DNA from: Carposina sasakii
Lineage: Eukaryota > Arthropoda > Insecta > Lepidoptera > Carposinidae
DNA length: 64,000 nt
Assembly: GCA_014607495.2 (NCBI GenBank)
Contig: CP053161.1
Span: 2,852,001-2,916,000, forward strand
Direction of reading: 5' to 3'
Part shown: positions 53,510 through 64,000 of the stretch, piece after piece
How positions within the stretch are numbered: the stretch's first letter is position 1
How the letters are laid out: every line of letters starts with the position of its first letter
Made by a program: the position numbers and the translations under genes
Notes under the pieces: generated by a model
The model's database searches: none
What the model saw: only the letters and a program-made list of their open reading frames with translations
What the model was told of the DNA's origin: nothing

Positions 53510-53733
53510 TCCAAAAGAATGATTTTTGGAATTTTTGTCTGTTTGTCTGTGCTTTTGTGCACGCTAATCTCAGAAACGGCTGAACCGATTTAGATGCAGT
53601 TTTCAGGAATATATTGTGGCAGGTCCCACTTATCATATAGGTTACTTTTTATCCCGGGAAAATATTTTTATCCCGGATAATTTGGACATTTTTTTTTGCA
53701 GTCCACGCGGACGGAGTCGCCGGCGTCCACTAT
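53510..53733 (-). repeat. Dispersed repeat R3
   Basis: Reverse complement of the blocks at 995-1275, including the TTTTATCCCGGGAAAA and GTCCACGCGGACGGAGTCG ends. Confidence 0.75.
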
Positions 53734-56205
53734 TACATAAGTGTTGTTTCATTGAAAATTTCAAAAATTATAATATTAATAGATCGCAGAGGTTGTCATC
53801 AGTGAACAGGTAGATCTTGAGTATAACTAAGTCGACTACCCCTGGTATACACGATAATTTATACTATAGCACACTTCACCATGAAAACTGACTGATATCT
53901 TTTCGAAATTCCCCGTGAATATGACTTCGGATATTTTGAGTTCCGTTACGTTTCGAAAGTTTTTAGAAGTGTGCTAAACTACCGGTCGGATACACGACGG
54001 ATCAAAATGCTGGGTTTATTGAACATTAACATCCTCTGTCACGCTAGCTCACGCCGCGCGGCTTCGGACGTATCTCTCTCTCTGCGAATATCACTATTTA
54101 CAATAACTCTACCTCTTCATTATTAATATACGTTTAATATTGTCTAGTAAGTTAGTTGCGTATTATAGAAACCCTAAATATTATTTGGCACCGAATAGTA
54201 AGTAATCTATTTTCATATTAATTTATCTAAATGTACCTACTAAAGATCGTGTATGGCAGCTTTTAGATGTTGTACAATTATTTCAGAATTTTAACAGATC
54301 ACAGTTTAAACATACATTTATCTTCAGCTAACGTAAATACATATACATACTCGTGTTATTATAACTTTAACAAACCTATTTCACAACTTTAAATTTTAGG
54401 ATCAAATAAATGAGTTTCTTAACAAGAAGAGTAACTATTTTTTATTCTATTCGTTTCGATATTAAGTAATAATAATCGTGATATGACTTAACAATAATCC
54501 TATAGCTATCAGTAATATATATCGCTGTTACATTTCGTATAACTTACCTACAACTAGATCGGAACTAGTTCACTAAAACAATATGGCAGTCTGGTTGTGT
54601 CTTACCTCCTACGTACTATGCCGGGTACAAACCAATCGACAAGCGAGCATGGACATGCTCGCTCAATTTTGCTTTAAAGAATTAAGGTCCAACCCCACCA
54701 AACGGCTCGCACAAGACTTTACAATTTTTAAACTTGATGATTTCGGAACTAACATTTATTACACAATGGTGAACGTACGCTATAGATAGGGTACATTGGC
54801 ATCGATCAAACTAAATTCGTTCTCTTTCGCTTCCTTTCGATTTTGGTCTGTCCCCAGCTTAAAAGTTTTGAACATTATAATTACATGAGCTGGCTCGATG
54901 GCCGCAGTTCTGAAACATTTTGGGTGCTTAGTGATAGGTAATATAATATAACTTGTGAATGGCAGTATTTATGGACCCTTTCTAAGAAAGTCTTCAATTT
55001 AGAGTTGCCGGATTTCACCAGTGCTCCCTAAACGGTCTCTTTGTTAGGAAGATTTTCGAGAAAGACAGCTCCTAAACTAATTTGCTAACTTAAATTGCTT
55101 TTCACCAACATAGGGACTCAAAAGTACGGACTTCTTACATAATAGTGATGTCGAAAACCGAATTCGTAAAATCGTGTGTTTGTTTGTTTGACAACATATT
55201 TGAGAATTGTCTACAACGAAATCAATTTAAATAAGTTACAATTATATCAGTACAATGTGTTTTAATATAGCCAAAAACCTTATTTCTTATAAATTTTGTC
55301 AATACATTTATTAATTACGGCCAAAAAATGTAAAATGAGGCTGTATACACACACCTTTTATAGCACATATATTTATAACACAGACCTTTGCTTTAAATAC
55401 TTTGTTGTCTTGTCACTGTCAACTGTCGTTGAAAGAAATTCGGCCTTTCGCGGTATAAACGCCTTCGAGCAAATAAGCTAGCTTAGTCTTTGTACTGCTT
55501 CGACTGCTTCAATAGCGTGAAAACTATCATAATTGAGTTATTCGTATGTATGTTATCCATATCTTTGAAATCGTGAATTCTAGGTAGGTAATACAAATCC
55601 AAACACGCGTAGGTATTATAGGTACACGAAAATGTCACCTAAACTTAAGAGCCCAAAATTCGAGCTTCTAATCTTAGGAGATCTTTTAAGCTGTTAGGAA
55701 ATCCTTATACTTTGGTGAAATCGAATGTTGTCAAAACTGATACTTAAAATGCGTTAGAAAACTTCTAAATGTTAGGAGACGTTGGTGAAATCAGGCAAAT
55801 TGCCTTTTTTTGACTCACGAATACGGATATAGTAAAGACAACAAAACGCAGTTTGTTTGGTACTCGTACTCGTAGCTTATGGAATGTCACTCGAGCATTT
55901 TTGATAACATTGAAGTATCACAGTCAAACTTATGTATTTATAACAAAAATTCAAGAGATATCTTGTTTAATGACGATCTTTACCCAGGTTAAAGTTCGTT
56001 ACCGTCAGATGCACGTTCGCTATTAAAGTCTCTAAAAACGATTTTGGAAGTCAAATATTTAGACAACACTTCAGTATAAACTTCGGAGCTAATGCTACAA
56101 AGTTTGAAATATGGGGCTAAAACATTTCCACCAGAACATACTTGCACAAGACTTGTTTAGAAAACTTGGAAGCAGTCAGTCGTTGGTTAAGTGTGTATTG
56201 TCACG
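53734..56205. other. Intergenic DNA between genes A and B
   Basis: AT-rich, no convincing exon or RNA gene. Small open frames (for example 54583-54789) show no domain or splice support. Confidence 0.45.
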
Positions 56206-56465
56206 TCACAGGTCGGTGCGGAGTATGAGGAGTGCGGCGGGCGGCGCGGAGGGGGGCGCGGGGGGCGCGGGGCGGCGCAGGGCTCGCAGCTGTGTGTTCA
56301 CGGCGTCCCAGCGCGGGTCCCGCGCGGGTCTTACAGGTCGCAGGGCACGTGGGGCCCGGGAGTGGCGCGGCCCGTGAGAACCGCGAGGACCCCGGGGCCC
56401 GCGCCGGGCACGCGCACTGGCGCAGGTCTCCTGCACGGGACCCGCGCCATTATTCTCCTCCTGAA
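56206..56465. other. GC-rich, CpG-dense island downstream of gene B
   Basis: A sharply GC-rich block in an AT-rich setting. A minus-strand frame (56436-56206) ends ...DPRWDAVNTQLRALRR, a Pro/Ala-rich stretch and LILRTDL-stop; it could be a terminal exon but splice support is weak. A plus-strand frame also crosses the block. It is left unassigned. Confidence 0.4.
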
Positions 56466-56688
56466 ATCATAAAGACATACCTACAGAACAGAGTCAATTC
56501 AATTGAAATACAGAGTCTGATATTGTTTATTAAACGCTGGATAAAATTAGCACCAGTAAATGCTATGATACGAGTAGGTATTTGACATGAAAGAGTCAAA
56601 GTAAAAGTCCCCAATCGATAAGTAAGTGTCAGATTTGTATGATTATTATAGTATAAATAAATTACAACAGTATGATTGTATTAACCTG

Positions 56689-59600
56689 CTAGAAAATCTT
56701 GTCGAGTATTGTATACATCCGCAGATTGGCCTTCTTCCTCCAGCCCGGTGGAGGCTCCTGCGAACAGTCGGCGCTATCGCTGTCCTCCTCGCACGCGCTG
56801 GCCGGCCCTAGCGCGCCGTCCTTCTCCTTCACCACGCTCGCCACAGACTCGGATCGGTTTCGGCCACGTTGGGCCAATTTGTGGGCCATCACAATTGCTG
56901 CTATCTGAAATAGTGGAAAGAGATTTATTAATATATATCCTTTGGTAAGGTTCTTTAGGATTGAGAAAGTCCTCAAATATCTTCTTTTCAACATACTAGA
57001 CCTTTCTTCTATGTTGCTCTGGGAGTGAAAAAAACGTATGATACTACAGCTGCTTCTCTTCCCGGGCATACTGTACAAGTCAGTAGAGGGACAAGAGGGT
57101 CTTGAAGTTTTGTAGGCGATGGGCTGACCACCTGTCACTAGTAGTTCGGTTAGTAGTGACTCACTACTAACCGAAATTGTACATCTCAACTATATCCTCA
57201 AAATTGGTCAGAAGTGGCACCATGTGGTTCTATCGGCCCTTGGTGCTATGCCTACCCCATAAGGGATAAAGGCGTGATTATATGTATGTATGTAACATAC
57301 TCGTACTAGACCAACCAGCAAACCTTGCAATAAACAGACCTTAAATAAACTACGTCTCTTAACTCTTAAGTTAGAAAATTGTAGAGCAGCCAGCGACCGA
57401 CCACAGAGCTCTGTCTGTCACTATCAGTCCCTTTGTCCATACTAACTAAACCGTGCAGTTTCCTAATCATCTGCATCTTTTCCGTGTATGTTGTAAAAGT
57501 CGACTAAAGAACTCGGGCATTCTCTCAGACGATAAGCTAGCAACTTGTCACTGATCAGTTTAACATTTGTCAATTATGTCCCCGCTACTCGTACATACAT
57601 ACTAAACGTGACTGTGCGATCCCTTATGATCCTGCAGTTCGGGTCTCCCCGTTTCGAGAACACAGCCGTGTGTGTGTGTTTGTTTGTTTGTACTAAACAA
57701 ACAATTGTTATATCCGAGAGCAGTACATACCTGAAGCACCATGCCTACTCCTCCGAAGATGATGATCACGAACACATTGTTGGGAGCCTCACGCTCCACC
57801 TCCTGTAACAGACAAATTTATAATTAGTGCCTTGGATGTCCCAGAATGGTCTGACACGTGTGAATACGTTATTTATTGTATGAATAGGAACAATATTATG
57901 GCTGTGTTTGCTAGACCCTGGCGCCTCTAGTCTTCGTCGCTCCGATATCACTCGGCTAAATAAAAGAAAACAAACTATGTAGGAAGAATGATACATGATA
58001 GTACATCCTATAAGTTTTTAAAATTATTTTATGTGCAATAAACAGCTTCTCTGTTAAAAACTCCTCGACATCAATCTGCCACCTATGACTACTCGTTCAC
58101 TGTGTATGCAGTTAAGCTGTGGAATTAACTCCCGCACAGTATTCGAGATTGTCGTACAATTGGAAGTTTTAAGAAAAAATTAAAGGATCACTACCACACG
58201 CTTCCTTGATAGGTCTGCAGTAGTCATTGCATTATAATTTCTTCTCTTTTTTGTCATCTGTCCCACTATGTATTATGTAAGTATATATGTCCTTTTTATT
58301 ATTTATATTTTATATTAAGTAATTAGTATTTATTGTTATTGTAAGTTTTTGGTATGTATGTTTATTTTATTATATATATATATATATCTATCTATCTATC
58401 TATCCCAACTGGTTTGCTGGAAGAAATCTCTTTAAGAGATAAGCTCGCCTTTGTACATTATCTATGTTATATTATTACCTGCTATAAATTTCGCACGATC
58501 AAGGAATGTTAAATAAAAAATAAAGAAAGAAAGAATATATTTTGGGTTAGGCTTATGATTTGTCATAAACTTGAAAAAATGTCTGTTTCTTGATAACTGC
58601 GGAAGACTTGCTCATGTTTTCGGATTATAGATAAAAATATACTACAATTAGATTAGCTAGTAATAAGCCACTCATAACATTAATAATACTATCTATATGC
58701 ATTAATATTATCTGGTCCACAGATGACATAATATAAGTTAAAAACATGAATGTTTCAGAATGTTATTGAATAACAGAACAATCAAGGATTGCATTTATTT
58801 ATTTGAAACGAAAAAGCTTATTTCTTGATTCAATTGCATGCATTATAAACCGAATTTGAGGCTGCTGTTCTACCATGCACGTTGCTTGCGTAGATGCGTG
58901 TGATATTCATTCAATTTAATGATGGAAAAAAGTTGACACAGCGCAATTATGTGGAGGCGTCCGGTAGGATTTTTTCCAAATTCCCACATATAAATAATTA
59001 AAAGTTAGTCCCATGTAAAGAAAAGCATACCTCGATCATATCGTAGATGGGCCTGGCGACGTCTCGATACCGCTCGACGGCCAGCAGCGCCGGCTTGAGG
59101 TCGTGTAGCAGATCGACCCCTCGTCGCGCCAGCTCGGCCCGCGGGGACGAACGCCACCACGCCGCCAACGACGCCGCCATCCACGCGCCGTAACACACCT
59201 CGCTCACGCCCAGCGCTGCCACTCCTACGCAGTACTGGAAGCAAGCATGAATTATCTTCTCACTGCAAGATGCGATGATGATTCTATCGAAAGTTTTCGA
59301 AGACATATCGGAAGTTCGCACTTTGTGCCTTGCATAGGCATAGACATATTGAATGAGAAACTTGAAGTCGACTTTTCTTTGAATTTGACACAAGTGGATT
59401 CGAGCCTATAATGGTCTCAAGTGTGGAAAATGCCCTATCAAACTAACAAATTTACACAGAAGAATGCAAAACAAGGGATTCAAAACAAACCTAACTTACC
59501 CAAAGCATTGATAAAGCATTGATATCTCATTGAGGGATCGCCCGCCACCGGGCCCTATACCCTCCGCTGACCCTCGGATCTGCCTACTCATGATCACGAA

Positions 59601-60118
59601 CACAAGACACTACAGTCGCAACGTCAGCATAGACGAGATAGAGATTTGAACTTCCGAATAGTGACGCCTGATACAATTCAATATTGATATCTCAGGCAAT
59701 ACGCTAGCAACTTGTCATTGATCATTTACATAATATCCCCGCGGTTGCTGTGGGATCTCTATGATCCTACCCTATTTTGGGAACACTGCAGTCGTATATA
59801 TTATTATAATATTGTTATCTGGACAAAAACAATTAATTAGGAACATGGCGCGTTTAGCTTGGATATAGCCAGTCTTCGATTGAAACAGGAGGTGTTTCAA
59901 CAGCATGTATGTATATTTACCAGTCTAAGCGAGCGCACAGCGGAGCGCTGCGGCGTGGAGGCGGCGATGTAGACCAGCGCCGCCAGCCACAGGCCCGCCG
60001 CCAGCACGTAGGCGGCCGACACGCGGTACTGCGCGCCGCACAAGAAGCGGAACCACGCGTACGTACTCGGGTCCCACGCCAGCCGCGCCGCCGTCGCCAG
60101 CAGGGCGCCGCTGTACAT
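56689..60118 (-). CDS. Gene B: paralogue of gene A, four-helix membrane protein (first exon not found)
   Basis: Minus-strand exons 60118-59921, 59234-59031, 57802-57731, 56904-56689 (TAG), all GT-AG and phase 0, give 229 residues. Exon 1 of this list aligns with gene A exon 2 (SGALLATAARLAWDPSTY versus AGAMLATAARLKWDPSAY). The next two match gene A exons 3 and 4, so the exon structure is conserved. An ATG happens to begin the first recognised exon right after an acceptor, but by analogy the true start is in a short upstream exon. The third helix region is YCVGVAALGVSEVCYG and the fourth NNVFVIIIFGGVGMVLQIAAIV. The C-tail is acidic then basic, ending MYTILDKIF, unlike gene A. Function is unknown; it is tetraspanin-like in topology, without the CCG loop. 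Confidence 0.8.
57036..57290 (+). repeat. R1 SINE-like repeat, in gene B intron
   Basis: The least interrupted R1 copy: CTACAGCTGCTTCTCTTCCC at the left through GGCGTGATTATATGTATGTA at the right. Confidence 0.75.
57480..57660 (-). repeat. Dispersed repeat R4, in gene B intron
   Basis: Reverse orientation: AAAAGTCGACTAAAGAACTCGG, TCTCAGACGATAAGCTAGCAA and a GATCCTGCAGTTCGGG end. Confidence 0.7.
58050..58545 (+). pseudogene. 3' end of a CR1/jockey-like LINE, in gene B intron
   Basis: Translation near 58080-58210 gives YDYSFTVYAVKLWN-stop-LPHSIRDCRTIGSFKKKLKDHY, the usual C-terminus of insect LINE ORF2, with a TAA in place of a sense codon. A TGGTTTGCTGGAAGAAATCTC / GATAAGCTCGCCTTTGTACA tail and an A-rich end follow. 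A TA/CTAT microsatellite is at about 58370-58403. Confidence 0.7.
59540..59800 (-). repeat. Composite repeat: Penelope-tail-related block and R4 fragment
   Basis: CCACCGGGCCCTATACCCTCCGCTGACCCTCGGATCTG matches the last part of the Penelope tail (reverse complement near 24810-24865). GAACTTCCGAATAGTGACGCC matches 24884-24905, and an R4 block follows from 59690. All lie in the gene B intron at 59235-59920. Confidence 0.6.
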
Positions 60119-60357
60119 CTGAGGGGCAAACGGTAACTGGTCAGGGAATCTGGTAATAATATTATAAATATCAAGAAACTTGCCAGTTTTATAGCTATAT
60201 CTAGATATCTACACATTAGAATAACACATAGACTATAAGGTTTGCACGGATGAATTTGCGGGTGGCCGCTATAAAATACTCGTATATGTGACAAATATCT
60301 AGTCAGAAAAAATAGATTGATAAACAAGTAAGCACTAAAATGTTATGATTTATCCGT

Positions 60358-60475
60358 CATCCGAGTAATTGACCCGGAAGCTCAGTTGGTGAGAGCTCCG
60401 CACGGAATGCGAGAGGTCGTGGGTTCGAATTCCACTCGGGTGAAGAATTTTTTCATTTCTTAAAACATATTTATA
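60358..60475 (+). repeat. tRNA-like SINE, short copy
   Basis: CATCCGAGTAATTGACCCGG, then an A-box-like AGCTCAGTTGGTGAGAG and B-box-like GGGTTCGAATTCC, then the TTTCATTTCTT tail. It lacks the left 170 bases of the longer copies. Confidence 0.7.
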
Positions 60476-63038
60476 ATGTGATGATTTAACTTTTTTTATA
60501 TGATGCGTTTTCCTCATCGATTAATGAACTAAGTATGTGTGAGACGCAGCAGATGACGACACGAATATTTTCTTGTTGCTAATGACTTCATGACCTAGCT
60601 AGGTGAAGTGGTAACTTTAATTCTAACTACATGTGACTTAATTAATTAGCAGTATCAAGAAGTCTGACCCGTAACCCGTCCAGTAAACTATGTTCAAGAA
60701 ACTATGTCAAAAATAAGTTCGCTTCAGCAATCGATCGGATTCATAGCCTAATAATGTCGCTATAGAAATTAGACGCAGTAATCTGCTTATCTTGGATAGT
60801 AAAAATATTGGCATCTATAATCATAGCAGCAGATGCATGTGGACTTTATTACCGCACTTCATATTAGACATCGGTATTCGATTCATAAATGGAAAATTAT
60901 AAAATGTAAAGATAAAGAAATACTTAGACAGCGTCATAGTACGATACAGGTAGAGTTAAGGAAGAATTATTCAACATTAATGACAATACTCCGCTAAAGT
61001 TGTCATGACCATAATAGATAAGAAATATCTATGGGACATATTTCAAATATTACGATCATTACGTATAGATAAAGCTAACAAAGAGAGGCTTGGAGTGTTA
61101 TCTGAGTCCAACTCTACCTCCTCGTATACAAGGAAGTCTTGTGAGTGGATACACTGAATCACTGTTCTGTTTTATCACTCTATGGCCGCGATCTTTACTC
61201 ACTGAACTCTTTATAAGCTGTGGCTTATTCCATGGTGCATGCAAAGTCCAATGAATCGTAATATTATGGTATTATTCATGCTCTATTTTATTTATTTTAC
61301 CTGTTTTGTGGTGTAGCGTGACAAATAACTGACAATTCGTAGAAAATTGTTAAAATGTTCGATATACTCGTAATTTGTATGTAAGTACGTAGAAAAAAAG
61401 CTTTTTTAACAGCATATTTAATAAGATCCTATGCAGCGTTGCAATTATTGGACACGAAATAAACGAAAAAAAATTAGTAATTAAATAAACGCTGCCGCCG
61501 CGCCGGTTTTATTTAAATTTAACATTTTTGGTACATAGATTTCCGAATAACGTACTCGTACGTTCCGGCGCTGTTTCTCTATGGACATTTCCCGTATTGT
61601 GCTAGAGTCTTTTTTTTGTAGTTTACCATAATTTAATATGGTACATTATAGGATTTATAGGATGAACTACTGTTGTTATTATGTGATGATCCATGGCCGA
61701 GAGGAGTAGCCGGGGTCAGTGACCTGCATGCGCGTGGGCAGCCTCCTTGCATCGAGATCTTAACCATTCGGTAACCTCCGATGATTGGACTCGTATCATT
61801 CAGAACGGTACCTAACCATCGTCTGCTGCTTACTGACAGTAAGCGCAAATAATAAAATTAAAATTTGGTAACGTTAGCGCAGATTTTAATCAAAATTGTG
61901 GCATCGTTTGTAACTTTTCATACCAAATCAATAAACGTGCTACATACAATAAGGTATAGGAATCTAATCTACCGTACCAGCTGTACCTTGTACCTGTCAA
62001 ACAATGCACCTATCTACGACTCTACGTCACTCTACGCTACGACCCGTACCTAATTTCAATTAAGTACTTATTTGGTGCATTATTTTATTCCATTTACTTC
62101 ACAGATGGAGTTTATTGTTATGTTTTAGGTATGTGTGTTTCTTAGCAACTTTTTAGATACATGCTTAGGCAATCAATTGTTTGTTCCATGTGCCGCCGGA
62201 TTCTTTAGACACGTCGAACATTTCGAATCACACCAGGATTGATTCGAAATGCAGTTAAGCTTAGTCTCCGGAACCTCGTTATGAATAGAATGATTCGGTT
62301 TATTAGCGGAGCAATGTCACCTGCTTTGTTTTACCTAAGTTAGTTATTTAATGATCAGACATTGTTCGCTAATTGCCGACATTGACCGCGATGCCACCCT
62401 GTCGTCCTGTAGAGTAGATATACTTCAATGTTATGATGCAAAACAATGGATACATCTCAAGGTCATCGATTGTGACCAAGTGCGCATCTTAATTTTTCAA
62501 AAACTAAGATAATTAATTTAGTAGACGAAATCAGCTCAGATTGTAAAACACTCTCAGAGTACAGATTCGAAGATGTAACTATGCATGCCATGCCATGGCG
62601 CAGTGTCTTGCTTGTTGATGTGACAGTAAACAGTAACTAAATCGTTTTCGTCTGCTATCTATCAAACTTGTTTGTATTCTAGATATAACAGGAGGTTTAG
62701 AGAAAGATGAACTAGAGTGCAATAGCGTCTTAACCACCCACATACGATATAAAATTCTTGGAAGCCGAGGCATCAAGTAACAATGGCACTAACTAGAGTC
62801 GCATATCACCTGACTGCACTCCGGTTACTTATGGTTTCCATGCAATGTAACTTTACCAGTATTCTGATCACTACCGACCAATTGCAATACCTACTAGTGA
62901 TCGAGATAAATTGATACATTATATTTTGATCCATACCAACATATACATACTCGTACAGCTGTATTCCCAAAAGTCAAAACTGCAGGATCACAAATTCGCG
63001 AATGAGATCCCACAGCGTGTTTATTCCGTATAACAGTG
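60476..63038. other. Noncoding DNA upstream of gene B
   Basis: The expected short first exon of gene B was searched for and not found. A partial repeat lies near 61640-61855 and an R4 fragment near 62935-63020. No other gene was seen. Confidence 0.4.
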
Positions 63039-63340
63039 GAGGCCCGCGACTCCGCCCGCGTAAACAACAGAAAAAACAAAATGTCGCTATTATCTGGGAG
63101 AAAAACATTTTCCCGAGATAAAAGGTAAGTAAGTAAGTGTTAAGTGGGACCTATCACAATATATTACTGAAAACTGCATCCGAAATCGGTTCAGCTGTTT
63201 CTTAGATTAGCGTGCACAAACGCACAGAAAAACAGACAAAAATTTCAAAAATCATTCTTTTGGGTAATATTGCGTTGATAAAGGTCTCCTATAATATTTT
63301 TTCTCATATAATATCTTCCATGTATATAATATTAATATAG
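63039..63340 (+). repeat. Dispersed repeat R3
   Basis: Starts GGCCCGCGACTCCGCCCGCG and runs through GTGCACAAACGCACAG to the TATAATATTTTTTCTCATATA end, as at 995-1275. Confidence 0.75.
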
Positions 63341-63437
63341 ATAGATGAGAAGTTATGCATGAAAACGATAAAAGAAGGTATAATCTACGATCTTCATATT
63401 TGATAGAACTTAGAGTAAATCTTTGAAAATCTTAAAA

Positions 63438-63704
63438 TAGGATATGGTTGATCGTTTCATGTTTAAATATTGTGCTGAGGGATTCAGCTTTGTTTGCCGA
63501 GATTTGGCTAGTGTATAGCTATCGGGATGAAGAATAACGTTGCCAATATGTAATTTAGAAAAGAGATGGTGAAATTCGTCATCCGAGTAATGAGACCCGG
63601 TGGCTTAGTGGTTATAGCGGCTGGCACGGTTTGCAGTGGTTGTGGGTTCGATTCCCACTCGGGTGAAGAATTTTTTCCATTTTCTTTATTAATAATTTTA
63701 TAAT
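63438..63704 (+). repeat. SINE with internal tRNA-like domain, second long copy
   Basis: Aligned with 42756-43040 over its whole length. The tRNA-like part (63594-63666) has TGGCTTAGTGGTTATAG and GGTTCGATTCC, a better B box than the first copy. Confidence 0.75.
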
Positions 63705-64000
63705 CTTAAAATATAATAAATCATTGTCACTAATTTACTTCAGGAGTAGGTAAAAGGCGATATCAATTCTATAGAGAGATTAATAAAAACTAACTGTTAA
63801 ATTAAAACCGGCTACTAGCTTACCGGAGTTGGTGATAACGTTGATTGACTTCTGAAATAACTGTACTGTTTATTACTGTAATACAACGGACAAATAAGAC
63901 TGATCCTGAATCTTTAGAGAGGGGCGGTGGCTAGAGAGGTCAATTCACGGGACAGGGCTGGTTAAAAATAAACTTATCGAAAGTTGTGAGACCCATAGTA
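63705..64000. other. Right-edge noncoding DNA
   Basis: Nothing recognisable in about 300 bases. Confidence 0.4.

Noticed and set aside
1..64000. Bacterial-style features (operons, ribosome-binding sites, origins)
   Set aside because: Introns, SINEs, LINEs and LTR elements show a eukaryotic nuclear genome.

Overview
The window looks like a lepidopteran (moth or butterfly) genome segment. The AT-rich DNA carries short GC-rich exons with GT-AG introns. It is packed with Ty3/Gypsy, Penelope-like and non-LTR retroelements and with tRNA-derived SINEs, and several dispersed repeats recur in the type of arrangement common in Lepidoptera. The assignment is inference from repeat style and exon texture; no species can be named.

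Left half (about 1.97-32.7 kb) is almost solid mobile DNA, much of it nested. Gypsy-1 (1973-11467, TSD TTCT) has a 4.65-kb DNA transposon (6763-11417, 34-bp TIRs, TSD ACTG) inside its 3' LTR. A minus-strand Penelope-like element (11966-22306) is split by Gypsy-2 (12551-21120, TSD AGTT). Gypsy-2 is itself split by another DNA transposon (15967-18934, 10-bp TSD, intact 733-codon transposase ORF). A second, plus-strand Penelope copy (to 24877) stands head to head with the first. Both Penelope 3' ends carry a hammerhead-ribozyme-like fold. Gypsy-3 (25765-32744, minus strand, LTRs identical by eye, TSD GAAG) sits inside a SINE-like repeat. It has an RS-rich Gag, a gag stop in the UGA-CUA-G readthrough context, and a 3' noncoding array of 17 mini-palindromes.

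The middle (33-38 kb) is mostly intergenic, with a decayed non-LTR fragment encoding a restriction-like endonuclease domain, a foldback element, microsatellites and an assembly gap (38211-38614). Five exons at 38665-40416 on the plus strand encode the C-terminal 417 or so residues of an MFSD6-like major-facilitator protein; the 5' exons are in the gap or outside the window.

Right half: a two-ORF CR1-group LINE with open ORFs lies on the minus strand (44161-48215). It is followed by two minus-strand paralogous genes for small four-helix membrane proteins: gene A at 48826-52388, complete with five exons, and gene B at 56689-60118, whose first exon was not found. Exon phases and positions match between them, so they are a tandem duplication. 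Their topology resembles a tetraspanin without the cysteine-rich large loop. The spacers and introns carry SINEs with tRNA-like domains, LINE tails and simple repeats.

The most unusual signals are the covarying mini-palindrome array in Gypsy-3, its probable stop-codon readthrough, the unassigned transposon with 10-bp duplications, the Penelope hammerheads, and the paired tetraspanin-like genes. Domain calls rest on motif reading without database searches.
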